NCBI GenBank assembly: GCA_947178505.1
Contig: CAMWYR010000003.1
Coordinates: 1-64,000 of the forward strand
From: an uncultured Muribaculaceae bacterium
Lineage (GTDB): Bacteria > Bacteroidota > Bacteroidia > Bacteroidales > Muribaculaceae
Length of the DNA stretch: 64,000 bases
Direction: 5' to 3'
Made by a program: the position numbers and the translations under genes. Of this stretch, positions 16,215-25,869 are shown in pieces. The notes beneath the pieces were generated by a model. It was not told the origin of the DNA and did no database searches. It was given only the letters and a program-made list of their open reading frames with translations. The first letter of the stretch is position 1, and the number at the start of each line of letters is the position of its first letter.

Positions 16215-16910
16215 TCACTTGGCAAGAAGATGCGCAAGAGTGGCGACCCCCTTGGTGGCCGGTTCGCGGATTACGGTCACACCGGGAATGCCGGCTGTGC
16301 TGGCCGGATTCGGGTCAATATAGTAAATGGGCACGCCGGGGCGGACGAACTGCAGGAGGCCTGCGGCGGGATAGACCACAAGCGACGTGCCTATCACGGC
16401 GAATACATCTGCACGGCGCACGAGCTCGATCGCAGGCTCGATGTTGGGCACCGGTTCCTGGAAAAACACGATGTGCGGGCGCATCAGATGGCCGTTGCGG
16501 CCGCGTGTGGCCGGGGTGGTCTCAAGATGGTCTATGTCGAGGCTCTCCACGTAATCGGGATCGCTGACGGAACGGATCTTCATCAGTTCGCCGTGAAGAT
16601 GAAGCACGTGGCTCGAGCCTGCGCGCTCGTGAAGGTCGTCGACATTCTGGGTGATGACGTAGACGTCGTAATCCTTCTCAAGCTCCACAAGCCCGCGGTG
16701 TGCAGCATTAGGCTCGGCCCGGAGGAGCTGCTTGCGGCGTTCGTTGTAGAATTTATGCACGAGCTCCGGATCCTTACGGAAACCGTCGGCCGACGCCACT
16801 TGCATCACCGGATAATTTTCCCATAGTCCGTCGGCATCACGGAATGTCTTTATGCCTGATTCTGCCGAAATTCCGGCCCCCGTTGAAATGACAAGAATTG
16901 GTTTACGCAT
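16215..16910 (-). CDS. NAD-dependent protein deacylase, sirtuin family, lacking zinc cysteines
   Basis: This 231-residue sirtuin has GAGISAESGIKTF (NAD binding), QNVDDLHERAG, and the catalytic histidine in HLHGEL. The usual CxxC...CxxC zinc site after HLHGEL is replaced by a cysteine-free loop (IRSVSDPDYVESL). It should remove acyl groups from lysines using NAD+, in the cytoplasm. Zinc-less sirtuins of this form occur in Bacteroidota, to my knowledge. It starts 26 bases before the queG stop on the map and shares the minus-strand run. Confidence 0.9.
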   Translation of the reverse strand: MRKPILVISTGAGISAESGIKTFRDADGLWENYPVMQVASADGFRKDPELVHKFYNERRKQLLRAEPNAAHRGLVELEKDYDVYVITQNVDDLHERAGSSHVLHLHGELMKIRSVSDPDYVESLDIDHLETTPATRGRNGHLMRPHIVFFQEPVPNIEPAIELVRRADVFAVIGTSLVVYPAAGLLQFVRPGVPIYYIDPNPASTAGIPGVTVIREPATKGVATLAHLLAK

Positions 16911-16936
16911 GATTATTCTGCTTTTATAAGGTTGAT

Positions 16937-17887
16937 TTATATAATATTTCCTGATTTATTCAGTATATTGATTGCATTTCGCATCAGACCGTCGAATTTG
17001 GCGCGCTTCACGGGCATTCCGCGGAAGCGTGCGGAGAATTGCCCGCTGGTCATTCCGGCTATTTCTCCGGCGGTCAGGCGGCGCATTGATTCATGCGGAG
17101 GCACGCCTGTGTTGCATTCAGGATTATTATGCGGACATACGCGCATGCACCGGTCGCAACCGAAGAGAGTTTCTGTCCCGCCCGGCGATGACATTGCCTC
17201 TTCATGGCGCCGGTCGGTCCAGGGGCCGCGGTGCTCGATGGTGAGATAGCTCAGACAGCGGTTGCAGTCGGTGGCGCCGTCGGCGTTGGCTTTCGTCGGG
17301 CATGCGCTCCGGCATCGGCCACATCGGCCGCAGTCACCTTCAAGGGGCTCGTCGGGGTCCAGTTCCAGCGTCGTGATAATTTCGGCCAGAAGCACTTCGC
17401 TTCCGACGCCCGGCACGACTATGCCGCCATGCTCCCCAATCCTGCCCACACCGGCCTTGCGGGCCCAGTAGCGTTCGTGAATCGGCGCAGAGTCGATGCA
17501 GAGGCGCCAGTCTTTTATTTCCTCGCCAAGCAAGGTGGGAATGCGGCTTTCTCTTATGCGCCTGCGAATTGTGTCGTGGTAGTCGGGAGAGAGTGCATAT
17601 TCGGCCACGCCTGCAGGGCGCTCATCGCCCGCACAACGGTAGCTGAAGGCCATGCTGACAATCGTGCGTGCCCCGGCGAGAAGAAGCCTCGGGTCGCGGC
17701 GCACATCGGCGTGACGGAGCATATAGTCCATTCCGGCATATTTTCCGGCGGCAAGCCACGCCTCAAAACGGCGCGTCTCCGCATCCTCCACCGGCCCTGC
17801 CTGCGCATAGCCAACGCGAAGCGCACCGGCCTCCCTGAGGGCCGCGGTCAGTGTTTCCTTCCGAAGTCGGCCGGAATCTCTCCCCAT
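16937..17887 (-). CDS. queG: Epoxyqueuosine reductase
   Basis: The N-terminus RLRKETLTAALREAGALRVGYA is followed by the corrinoid-reductase core. Two 4Fe-4S motifs appear (CGRCGRCRSACP and CDRCMRVCPHNN), as expected for QueG, which reduces epoxyqueuosine to queuosine in tRNA. The start is uncertain: in-frame ATGs lie at 17887, 17902 and 17941, and all overlap the end of the RNase H gene. The 17887 start (after GGAGACGGAGAG) minimises the overlap. Protein length from there is 316 residues. Confidence 0.9.
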   Translation of the reverse strand: MGRDSGRLRKETLTAALREAGALRVGYAQAGPVEDAETRRFEAWLAAGKYAGMDYMLRHADVRRDPRLLLAGARTIVSMAFSYRCAGDERPAGVAEYALSPDYHDTIRRRIRESRIPTLLGEEIKDWRLCIDSAPIHERYWARKAGVGRIGEHGGIVVPGVGSEVLLAEIITTLELDPDEPLEGDCGRCGRCRSACPTKANADGATDCNRCLSYLTIEHRGPWTDRRHEEAMSSPGGTETLFGCDRCMRVCPHNNPECNTGVPPHESMRRLTAGEIAGMTSGQFSARFRGMPVKRAKFDGLMRNAINILNKSGNII

Positions 17888-18504
17888 CTCTCCGTCTCCC
17901 ATTTCCTTATCTTTACGTCGACAGCATGCGAGTTGAGCCATGAAATGGCGCGCTCCATAAGTTGGAAACTCTTCTCGGTGCGGGGATTACGCTCAAGCTG
18001 AGTCTTGACCTTACGGTTACGCACCCATGCCATTCCGGTCTTGGAATCTGAATATATAGTGTGCCGTTCGCCACGGCTGAACATGAGCGAGAGCGCGTGC
18101 ACTATGGCGAGAAACTCTCCGATGTTGTTGGTCGACTGCTCAAAGGGTCCGACACGGAAAAGTTCGCGCCCGGTCATAAGTTCTACACCGCGATATTCCA
18201 TCTTTCCCGGATTGCCTGCGCATGCCGCATCGACTGCCCAACCGTCGAGGTCAATTTCAGGAAACTGCATATAGTCGGGCTTGCCGGTCTCGGGAATATT
18301 ATTCCGCTGCGCACCAAGCAACAGGCTCCCCAACTCGCGGCTTTCCTCACGGCTCACACCCTGACGGTAGGCCATAGCCGCTTCTTCAGAACTGCCGAAG
18401 CTCTTGAACGATGCGCCTGGATAGTCGTCGACCTGTTCGAGGGCATCTTCCAGATTATCATATATTCCGGGCTTACGGCCCTTCCAGACTACATAATACT
18501 TCAT
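17848..18504 (-). CDS. Ribonuclease HI with N-terminal viroplasmin domain
   Basis: This 218-residue protein begins KYYVVWKGRKPGIY, the caulimovirus viroplasmin/RNase H1 hybrid-binding domain. The RNase H fold follows from about residue 85 with the acidic positions DAAC, E (NIGEFLA) and D (IYSDSKTG). It removes RNA from RNA-DNA hybrids. It overlaps the start of queG by about 40 bases and follows pdxB by 30 bases. Confidence 0.9.
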   Translation of the reverse strand: MKYYVVWKGRKPGIYDNLEDALEQVDDYPGASFKSFGSSEEAAMAYRQGVSREESRELGSLLLGAQRNNIPETGKPDYMQFPEIDLDGWAVDAACAGNPGKMEYRGVELMTGRELFRVGPFEQSTNNIGEFLAIVHALSLMFSRGERHTIYSDSKTGMAWVRNRKVKTQLERNPRTEKSFQLMERAISWLNSHAVDVKIRKWETERWGEIPADFGRKH

Positions 18505-18534
18505 TGACGGCTTTCTTTTTTACTTTTGCGCTTA

Positions 18535-19530
18535 TCAGCTTACTTCCTCACGGTAGACATATTCGTTACGGAGCCGGTCGAATTCTCCGGGTGCACCCCG
18601 GAGCATATCGGTATCCACCTGAGGATCATAAGAGGCGGTGATGACTTCCGCGCTGAGATGCTCGGGCTCATTATAGTCGGGTGCAAGTCCGTCGGTATCG
18701 ACAGGGATTCCAAGGCCCTCCTTGAGGGCTTCGAGAGCCATGCGCGTGGCGCGCTCCTTCCCCTGACGCGAGTAGCCGGCGATATGGTATGTGCCGTATT
18801 TCACGGCGTCAAGAAGTTCGGTGTCGAGTTCGGGTTCAAATTCCCAGGTGTCGATAATGGCATTTATACGGCCCCCGACCACTTCCTTCTTCAGGGCATC
18901 GAAGTCGACTACGGGACCGCGTGCGGCATTGACGAGTGTAGCTCCGTCGCGCAAGAGGGAGAGCTCCCTCTCTCCTATCAGGTGATGAGTAGCGTGCGGG
19001 CAGGAATGTGTGAGCGGTGTGTGGAGCGTCACCGCATCGCTACGGCGGAGCAATTCGTCGAGAGGGGTATAGTCATCGCTGATACCGTCTTCCTGCCGTG
19101 GAGGGTCGGACACGAGCACGCGGGCGCCGAGGCGTTCGCCCCATTCGCGCACGATACGGCCGACGTTGCCGCAACCGACGATTCCGAGTGTATGGCGCGA
19201 CGGATCGAAACCGGTGCGCAGCAGGGCCGACCATACATACTGCGCCACGCCGGGCGCGTTGCAGCCGGGTGCGTTACGCACGGTGATGCCTTCCTTCTCA
19301 CACCAGTCCTTATCTATTTGGTCGGTACCGATGGTAGCCGTTGCCACCATCCTCACCTTCGATCCGCCGAGCAGCGCTTCGTTGCAGCGCGTGCGGGTGC
19401 GTATCAGCAGTGCATCGGCATCCCTCACAAGTTCGGGCGTGAAGCCCCACTGGTCGACAAACACTACTTCCGTGTCGGGCGCGAAGCGACCTTCGAGATA
19501 TGGAATATTTCTATCAGCGATTATTTTCAT
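18535..19530 (-). CDS. pdxB: 4-phosphoerythronate dehydrogenase
   Basis: The ATG at 19530, overlapping the stop of the previous gene as ATGA, gives a 331-residue D-2-hydroxyacid dehydrogenase beginning KIIADRNIPY. It has the NAD Rossmann GIVGCGNVGRIV and an ATIGTDQID segment. The PdxB-like features are GCNAPGVAQYV and a C-terminal extension (GLAPDYNEPEHLSAEVI). It acts in vitamin B6 synthesis. A longer reading to 19605 exists but would overlap the neighbour. Confidence 0.88.
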   Translation of the reverse strand: MKIIADRNIPYLEGRFAPDTEVVFVDQWGFTPELVRDADALLIRTRTRCNEALLGGSKVRMVATATIGTDQIDKDWCEKEGITVRNAPGCNAPGVAQYVWSALLRTGFDPSRHTLGIVGCGNVGRIVREWGERLGARVLVSDPPRQEDGISDDYTPLDELLRRSDAVTLHTPLTHSCPHATHHLIGERELSLLRDGATLVNAARGPVVDFDALKKEVVGGRINAIIDTWEFEPELDTELLDAVKYGTYHIAGYSRQGKERATRMALEALKEGLGIPVDTDGLAPDYNEPEHLSAEVITASYDPQVDTDMLRGAPGEFDRLRNEYVYREEVS

Positions 19531-20495
19531 AACATAAGCATAAAGCCGGCCACGTAAAGTGCACTCAGGGCTATTAGCCAGATGGGACCTCGGTTGATAT
19601 CCCACAGTGCGAAGAGATTGCCGAGCTGGATGGCGGCCACCACGTAGAGAGAGCTGACGTAGACAAGGAGATTATTGAAATCTATCAACATGCACATCAC
19701 CGTGACGATACCCCAAAGGTTGATGACCATATTGTACTTGCTCCGCTGCGTGTTGCCCGCATATAGCTTCACCATATTGTTGAGCGCAAGCAGTAGGGCG
19801 ATAAGGAATGTGACTGCCACGTTCACCAGCACGATGAAGAAATCGCCGTGAGTGGTATAATGGTAGAAGAAATTCGTAAGTGTCGGCATCCTGAAGGAGT
19901 CGGGGGATATAATTCCGAAGCCCAGGCCTATCCAATAAGGGGCGACGAGACCCACAAGCATCGCAAGGAAGCCCTTGAAGCTAAAGCATTTCAATATCAT
20001 CGCCCCAATTATGTAGACCGGGAGCATGAACAGGAACGCATACTGAATCATACTTCCGATCGCCAGAACCGTGGCGATTACGAAGAGCTCCTGCGTGGCA
20101 TTCTGCCGCCGGTAGCATCCGAAAAGGATGATCATGCAGAGGATGTTGCCCAGTGCCATTATCTCTGACGTTGTCAGCGACCGTGAGAGCCAGACGTTGG
20201 AGGCGGACATGACGAGGAACATTCCGATAATCACCGTGTCGTTACCGAGCACGAATCCGAATTTCTTGTTCCAGAGCCACAACGCGATGCTGATAGCCGC
20301 AACGAGGCCGAGGCTTGCTAAGAAGCTTTCCAACTGTGACAGCCCCCACTGGCCCGGCGAGAAGAAGCATATGCCCATCCCGGTTTCGCGCAACGGGTCG
20401 GCACCGAAGAAATATGCACCGGCGAACATGACAAGGGAGGCAATGATCGCAGTCACCAGGCCATCCCTGCCCATCACTTGGTGGCGCCTTATCAT
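19527..20495 (-). CDS. Multi-pass integral membrane protein, function unknown
   Basis: This 322-residue protein has about eight to ten hydrophobic segments, starting at about residue 15 (GLVTAIIASLVMFAGAYFF) and spread to the C-terminus, with few charged loops (KKFGFVLGND; NTQRSKYN). No catalytic motif is evident. It is translationally coupled to pdxB (ATGA overlap) and starts overlapping the end of the RlmL-like gene by 4 bases. It looks like a conserved Bacteroidota membrane protein of unassigned function. Confidence 0.7.
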   Translation of the reverse strand: MIRRHQVMGRDGLVTAIIASLVMFAGAYFFGADPLRETGMGICFFSPGQWGLSQLESFLASLGLVAAISIALWLWNKKFGFVLGNDTVIIGMFLVMSASNVWLSRSLTTSEIMALGNILCMIILFGCYRRQNATQELFVIATVLAIGSMIQYAFLFMLPVYIIGAMILKCFSFKGFLAMLVGLVAPYWIGLGFGIISPDSFRMPTLTNFFYHYTTHGDFFIVLVNVAVTFLIALLLALNNMVKLYAGNTQRSKYNMVINLWGIVTVMCMLIDFNNLLVYVSSLYVVAAIQLGNLFALWDINRGPIWLIALSALYVAGFMLML

Positions 20496-22105
20496 TTTTC
20501 CTTACGCTTACGGAAACGCACGGGATTTATCACCTGCGTATTCTCTTCGGGAATTCTTGGGCCCTGGAAAGGCACTTCCTTGGCATCACGGCGGAACTTG
20601 GGAGCGCCCGGACGCGCCGGGCGGCGGTCATCGCGCTTCGCTCCGCGGAAATCTTCCTTACGCGCCGGGCGGTTAGCGTCACGTCCGGGCCCGCGGAAGT
20701 CATCTCTGCGCTCCGGGCGGTTGCTGCGGAAATTATCACGGTCACCTCCGCGGAAGTCATCGCGACGGTCGGATTTATTACCGCGGAAGTCATCGCGGCG
20801 ATCGGATTTGCGCGACTGCTTATGGTCGTGCTGTCCGAATTTACGCGTCTCGCGCTTCCATTCATCGTCGGAAAGGCGTTTCATCTTGCGCGGGCCCTTC
20901 GAAGCGCCATCCTCATCAGAGTCGCCAAATGAGAAATTCTTCACATGGCCCCCATCCTGACGGAAGTCGCTGTAACTGCCGCTGAAGAGCACATACTCGC
21001 GCAACATGCACTCCAGACTGCCGTTGAGCAACGGAATCTTCATCGAGGGCTTGAGGCCGATATTATCGAAGTCGGGGCTGTCGAGGCCTATGATCCATGC
21101 GTGCCAGCCCGCGAAATTGCGCTTGAGCGTGGTGCCGATGCCACGGTAGAGTTCCTCTATATCATCCGGCTTGAGACGGCGTCCGTAAGGGGGATTTGTG
21201 ACGAGTACACCCTCCTCGCTGTTCTCAGTCCATTCGCTGAAGGGCTTGCAGGTGATCTCAATCATATCGTCAACCTGGGCTGACTTGATGTTGCGGCGGG
21301 CGATCATAACAGCCTCCGGATCGATGTCGCCACCATAGATCTTATATTTGAACTCGCACTCGGCGCTATCGTCATTGTAGAGTTCTTCAAAGAGCTCCTT
21401 ATCGAAATCGGGCCACTTCTCGAAAGCGAAGCCCTTGCGGTATATACCGGGATTGATGTTTGCTGCGATGAGGGCAGCCTCGATGAGGAACGTGCCCGAG
21501 CCGCACATCGGGTCGGCGAAATCGCAGTCGCCGCGCCAGCCGGTCTTCATGATGATGCCGGCTGCCAGCGCCTCGTTGATTGGAGCCTCTGTCTGTTCAT
21601 CGCGATATCCTCGCTTGGAAAGTGGCTCACCGCTGGAGTCGAGAGAAATAGTGACGCGGTCTTCATCGATATGCACATTGAAAAGGAGATCCGCACCCTC
21701 CACGCGCACCGACGGACGCTCGCCGTTCTTGTCGCGGAAGTGGTCGACGATCGCATCCTTCACACGATACGTCACAAAGCGAGAGTGGGTGAATACACCA
21801 CTGTTAACTGTAGCCTCTATTGCAAAAGTAGTCTTCGGAGTCATATACCGGCTCCAGTCGATCTCACGCACGATGTCATAGAGCTCATCAGAATCACGGG
21901 CCGTGAATTTCTCGATGGGCACGAGGATGCGCAAAGCCGTGCGGCAACATAAGTTGGCCTTGTACATAAGTTCAAGGTCGCCTTCGAAACTCACCATTCG
22001 CCGGCCGATTTCAACGTTTTCAGCACCGAGCGATATCAGCTCGTCGCGCAACACGTCTTCGAGGCCCTGGAATGTCTTGGCCACCATTGAAAAAACTTTC
22101 TCCAT
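20492..22105 (-). CDS. rlmL: RlmL-like 23S rRNA methyltransferase (THUMP + SAM methyltransferase) with an RDDFRG-repeat tail
   Basis: This 537-residue protein has a ferredoxin-like/THUMP N-terminus (VAKTFQGLEDVLRDEL, LFNVHIDEDRVTISLD) and a class I methyltransferase with DPMCGSGTFLIEAAL. The catalytic NPPYG motif sits near residue 307. It should make m2G in 23S rRNA (RlmL family), although it lacks the fused RlmK half of E. coli RlmKL. The last 110 residues are an unusual low-complexity tail with several RRDDFRG-like repeats, rich in Arg and Asp, then RKRKEK. The tail is probably disordered and RNA-binding. Confidence 0.82.
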   Translation of the reverse strand: MEKVFSMVAKTFQGLEDVLRDELISLGAENVEIGRRMVSFEGDLELMYKANLCCRTALRILVPIEKFTARDSDELYDIVREIDWSRYMTPKTTFAIEATVNSGVFTHSRFVTYRVKDAIVDHFRDKNGERPSVRVEGADLLFNVHIDEDRVTISLDSSGEPLSKRGYRDEQTEAPINEALAAGIIMKTGWRGDCDFADPMCGSGTFLIEAALIAANINPGIYRKGFAFEKWPDFDKELFEELYNDDSAECEFKYKIYGGDIDPEAVMIARRNIKSAQVDDMIEITCKPFSEWTENSEEGVLVTNPPYGRRLKPDDIEELYRGIGTTLKRNFAGWHAWIIGLDSPDFDNIGLKPSMKIPLLNGSLECMLREYVLFSGSYSDFRQDGGHVKNFSFGDSDEDGASKGPRKMKRLSDDEWKRETRKFGQHDHKQSRKSDRRDDFRGNKSDRRDDFRGGDRDNFRSNRPERRDDFRGPGRDANRPARKEDFRGAKRDDRRPARPGAPKFRRDAKEVPFQGPRIPEENTQVINPVRFRKRKEK

Positions 22106-22158
22106 TTCGGATTATATTCTTAATTATCAGATGATTGTATTCCTTAAATATTTGCTTT

Positions 22159-23526
22159 TCAGGAAGCGCCGAACGTAATTTCATTTCCGCTGCGGCCACC
22201 CTGCACCGCGGGGCGCGACTGCTCGGCAGCCGACTGACGGTGGACCGCCTTGTTATCGCCGATGCGGCTGAGTTCCTCCTTGATGAACTGCGGACGATTA
22301 TAGGCCGGCGTGCGTTCGAGCAACGCGATGACCTCATGGTCGTCGAACTGCGAAGGCTTGAGCACGGCAAATTTCAGGCGCGCGGCATCGCGTTCCTGCT
22401 CCTTGAGACGGTCTTTGCCGTATACCTCCTCTATCTGCTTCTTCTCCTCGCGCTCCTGCTTGGTAGGCTCCCTGTGACCCTCGGCCTCATCGGGACGGAA
22501 CACGAGCTTATCGCCATCATCGGAGATGGTGACGTCGAAGCCGGATGCGAGCACGGTGATCTTTACCTTATCGCCCAGACTTTCATCAGCACCGATACCC
22601 CACTTCACGTCGATGCTCGACGGGAGCTTTGATGTGAAGTTGGTGATTTCAGCAATCTCCTCGGCGCGGATGGCATGCTTGTCGTCGCTTGAGCAGACAA
22701 ACTTGAAAAGAAGGCGCTTGGAGGTCTTGACATCATGCTGCTTGAGCAGAGGGGAATGAAGGGCATTCTGTATGGCGTTGGTGACGCGATGTTCCCCTTC
22801 GCCCTCGGCCGTGGCGATGATTGCCGACCCCGACTCCTTGAGCGTAGTCTTGACGTCCTGGAAGTCGACGTTGATGTAGCAGGGCTCGGAGATAATCTCC
22901 GAGATGCTTCGCGCGGCGTTGGCAAGGGTGTCGTCGGCCTTGCTGAACGCATTGAAGAAATTGAAGTCGGGATAGAGTTCGATGATATTCTCGTTGTTGA
23001 TGATGAGCAGCGAATCGACATACTTCCGCATCTCCTGCGCGCCCGCAAGGGCCTTGATGATCTTCTTCTTACCCTCGAACATGAATGGCACCGTGACGAT
23101 GCCGATCGTCAGCATACCGGCTTCCTTGGCCTCGCGGGCCACGACCGGAGCGGCACCCGTGCCGGTGCCTCCGCCCATACCGGCGGTGATGAACACCATC
23201 TCCGTCTCATCGGTGAAGAGTGAGCGGATATCCTCCAGGCTCGCCTCGGCGCACTGACGGCCCACTTCGGGCACGTTGCCGGCTCCGCGGCCGCGCGTGA
23301 TTTGAGGCCCGAGAAGCACCTGATTAGGCACGGGCGACTTATCAAGCGCCTGCTTATCCGTGTTGCATACCACGAACTTAATCAGCGGTATGTTCTGTTT
23401 AAACATATAATTGACAGCATTTCCGCCACCGCCCCCGACGCCTATAACCTTGATGATGGCGCTGTCGGTGTCGTCGATTGAATATGCTGATGTATCCATT
23501 ATTTCAGGATGTCTGTATTCTTCCAT
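22159..23526 (-). CDS. ftsZ: Cell division protein FtsZ
   Basis: This 455-residue tubulin homolog has GVGGGGGNAVNYM near residue 30 and the GTP signature GGGTGTG at 118-124. A long charged C-terminal linker follows (EREEKKQIEEVYGKDRLKEQ). The C-terminal tail includes TPAYNR, a plausible form of the DxPxFxR-like peptide that binds FtsA. It polymerises into the Z ring. It lies 43 bases after ftsA at the end of the dcw cluster. Confidence 0.97.
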   Translation of the reverse strand: MEEYRHPEIMDTSAYSIDDTDSAIIKVIGVGGGGGNAVNYMFKQNIPLIKFVVCNTDKQALDKSPVPNQVLLGPQITRGRGAGNVPEVGRQCAEASLEDIRSLFTDETEMVFITAGMGGGTGTGAAPVVAREAKEAGMLTIGIVTVPFMFEGKKKIIKALAGAQEMRKYVDSLLIINNENIIELYPDFNFFNAFSKADDTLANAARSISEIISEPCYINVDFQDVKTTLKESGSAIIATAEGEGEHRVTNAIQNALHSPLLKQHDVKTSKRLLFKFVCSSDDKHAIRAEEIAEITNFTSKLPSSIDVKWGIGADESLGDKVKITVLASGFDVTISDDGDKLVFRPDEAEGHREPTKQEREEKKQIEEVYGKDRLKEQERDAARLKFAVLKPSQFDDHEVIALLERTPAYNRPQFIKEELSRIGDNKAVHRQSAAEQSRPAVQGGRSGNEITFGAS

Positions 23527-23569
23527 GTGATTGGGATAAATTGGAGTGTGAGATTAAGGAAGTTTACGC

Positions 23570-24901
23570 TTATTCGATTATATCCGAATCATCTTCTGCG
23601 GGATTAGAGAATATTTCAGATATACGGTCCTGGAATTTCGACCAGAGGCCGCCACTTTTCTTCTGACGGTGCGGCCTGACGCGCTGGATTTCGTCGTCGT
23701 CGGCCTCCTCTTCGTTGCCTTCGCCCGTGACCGGAAGATCTTCGGCTCCGGGCATTTCAAGGCATTCCTCTTTCGTATCGGCGGCTCCGGAATAGAGCAC
23801 GCTGGCCACCTCCACCATCTCGGCCGTGGCGGGACGCGCCTCGTCGATGTGGATATATGTCGGCAGCATACCACGGCGCACCGGGGAATCTATCTGACGC
23901 CCGAGCAGGTCGAGCATTCCGTTAAGCTTCGTGCCTCCGCCGATGCAGATGATTCCGGCCGGAAGATCCTTATCCTTCAGTCCGGCATATTTAAGCTGCT
24001 CGATTATATTGGCAACTATCTCCTCGGAGCGTGCCGAGATGAGATTTCCCACCTCAGCCATTGAGATTCCGTTGACGTTGAGCGTAGTTGGAGTCTCGCG
24101 GGCGATGGCGTTGCCTGAAGTGATCTTTATTTCCTCCGCCTGCTCCTCAAGGAGGCTCAGGCTGGTGAGGTCGCGCGTGAGGTTACGGCCCCCCATCGGC
24201 AGGGTCGCGAAGTAACGGAGGCCCCCATCCTTGTAGATCGATACGGTCGTTGTCTCCGCTCCCATATCGACGAGCATGCAGCCGAGACGCTTCTCCTCCG
24301 AGGTGAGGATCACCTGAGCCGTGGAAAGGGCGGTAACGACGAAACCGGCCACTTCAATTCCGATTTTATCCACGAGCGTGCGTGTAAGATTGCGGCGCAG
24401 CTCCGGACGGCACACGATGAGGTCGAACACGGCCTTGATATAATTGCCCACCGCACCCTTGGGCGAGCGGGTCTCCGACTTTCCGACGAAGTAGACGCGG
24501 GGAATCGCATCCACCACTTCGAGCGACGAGTCAATAGCCGTGGCGAGAGCCTGCTGACGCAGGCGGACGATGATTTCCTCGGTGATCTCCGTGTCGTCGG
24601 GGAGCACAAGCTCCACATCCGTGCGGATGCTTCGCAGCGAGCGCCCGGAGAGCCCTACGAAGACCTTGCTGATGATCTTCGGAGCCACGCTCGGCTTGAG
24701 CTGCAGACGCTCCAGCACGCGTGTGACGCGCATCGAGGTCTCCTCGAGATTCTGGATGATACCGTATCTGACGCTCTCGATGCCACGCTCCTGCTCGGTG
24801 GCGATGATATCGAGACGCCCGTCGGAATGCATCTTTCCGACACTTGCTATTATCTTTGAGCTGCTTATTTCAATGGCAGCGACATATCTTTCGTCGTTCA
24901 T
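23570..24901 (-). CDS. ftsA: Cell division protein FtsA
   Basis: This 443-residue actin-fold ATPase opens with YVAAIEISSSKIIASVGK, has phosphate-binding GCMLVDMGAETTTVSIY, and a second GGGTKLNGM. The 1C subdomain is present between the first two motifs. A C-terminal tail rich in charged residues (about 390-430) leads to a membrane-targeting-like helix (WSKFQDRISEIFS). It tethers FtsZ to the membrane and recruits later division proteins. It sits 10 bases after ftsQ. Confidence 0.96.
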   Translation of the reverse strand: MNDERYVAAIEISSSKIIASVGKMHSDGRLDIIATEQERGIESVRYGIIQNLEETSMRVTRVLERLQLKPSVAPKIISKVFVGLSGRSLRSIRTDVELVLPDDTEITEEIIVRLRQQALATAIDSSLEVVDAIPRVYFVGKSETRSPKGAVGNYIKAVFDLIVCRPELRRNLTRTLVDKIGIEVAGFVVTALSTAQVILTSEEKRLGCMLVDMGAETTTVSIYKDGGLRYFATLPMGGRNLTRDLTSLSLLEEQAEEIKITSGNAIARETPTTLNVNGISMAEVGNLISARSEEIVANIIEQLKYAGLKDKDLPAGIICIGGGTKLNGMLDLLGRQIDSPVRRGMLPTYIHIDEARPATAEMVEVASVLYSGAADTKEECLEMPGAEDLPVTGEGNEEEADDDEIQRVRPHRQKKSGGLWSKFQDRISEIFSNPAEDDSDIIE

Positions 24902-24911
24902 ATTATCTGGC

Positions 24912-25823
24912 TCAGCCGTTCGGCTGCTTTTGGATGGGGTTTTCTATCGAATCGGTGTTATTGGCCTGCGTGGCCTTCGGGGCCTGAGCGGATTGTGCGT
25001 CACGGGGTGACACTTCCGGAAGCGTACCCTCCTCAAGGTCAATATCTTCTATGTATTGCTCGGCATGGTTCAGCCGGGTTTTGTCGCGGCGTGTCGCCAC
25101 AATCTGCCCGCGGAATTTCACCGAGATAGTGTCATATTCCTCCCAACCCTTATAGGGGAGCACCTGACGGTAGAAGAGCGCCAGGGCCCGTTTTTTTTCC
25201 TCCAGGCGCGTGGTGTCGCCGAAATTGATGACATGGCCACGGATACGGGGCACGAGAATAAGGTTCTTGGCATCTATGGCATCGACCATGCTCACAAGTT
25301 CGCTGAGCAGGGCATCTTTCCTTACGAAGTTCACGAGCGGAAGCACCGACTTGGGAGTAAAGTTGCGGTTAAAGCGTCCGCTCACTACGGGCACATCGCT
25401 GAAGAACTCTGCCGTCGATCTCACGTGGCGCCCGTCCTTGTTGATGTAGTAGGAGTTATCACCGAAAAAGACGCGCATCACCGGGATGAGCGGCACTATG
25501 CGCACGATAAGCTTGCCGCGCGAGGTCACCATGCAGTTCACGCTCTCGAAGTTGCTGTGGCGTGAGATATAGCGTTCGAGGTCGGAAGTGTTCACCTCAT
25601 GGATCGGCGTCCCGACGATGCGGCGCGGATAGCGGTAGAGCTCTTCGCTGACACCGCGGCGTATCACGGAGTCCATGGCGTCAGTGCCCTGCACCTGGAT
25701 TTCTATACCGATGCACACGTGGTCGGCCGCCTGACGATGAGCCCACACGCTCATCACGGCAGTATAGGCCAGCAGGCTGCAGAGGATGCTCCAGGTCACT
25801 ATTTTCCGCGTCTTATCTGTCAT
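24912..25823 (-). CDS. ftsQ: Cell division protein FtsQ
   Basis: This 303-residue bitopic membrane protein has one N-terminal transmembrane helix (about residues 9-28), then a POTRA-like domain and the beta domain. The beta-domain segments include YYINKDGRHV and YDTISVKFRGQIVATRR. It ends in a proline/asparagine-rich low-complexity tail. Placement between murC and ftsA and the topology identify it. It bridges early and late divisome proteins in the periplasm. Confidence 0.9.
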   Translation of the reverse strand: MTDKTRKIVTWSILCSLLAYTAVMSVWAHRQAADHVCIGIEIQVQGTDAMDSVIRRGVSEELYRYPRRIVGTPIHEVNTSDLERYISRHSNFESVNCMVTSRGKLIVRIVPLIPVMRVFFGDNSYYINKDGRHVRSTAEFFSDVPVVSGRFNRNFTPKSVLPLVNFVRKDALLSELVSMVDAIDAKNLILVPRIRGHVINFGDTTRLEEKKRALALFYRQVLPYKGWEEYDTISVKFRGQIVATRRDKTRLNHAEQYIEDIDLEEGTLPEVSPRDAQSAQAPKATQANNTDSIENPIQKQPNG

Positions 25824-25869
25824 TATCCTTGAACTGCCCCCGGCTTGGGGCCGGGAGCTATCGGGGTGA

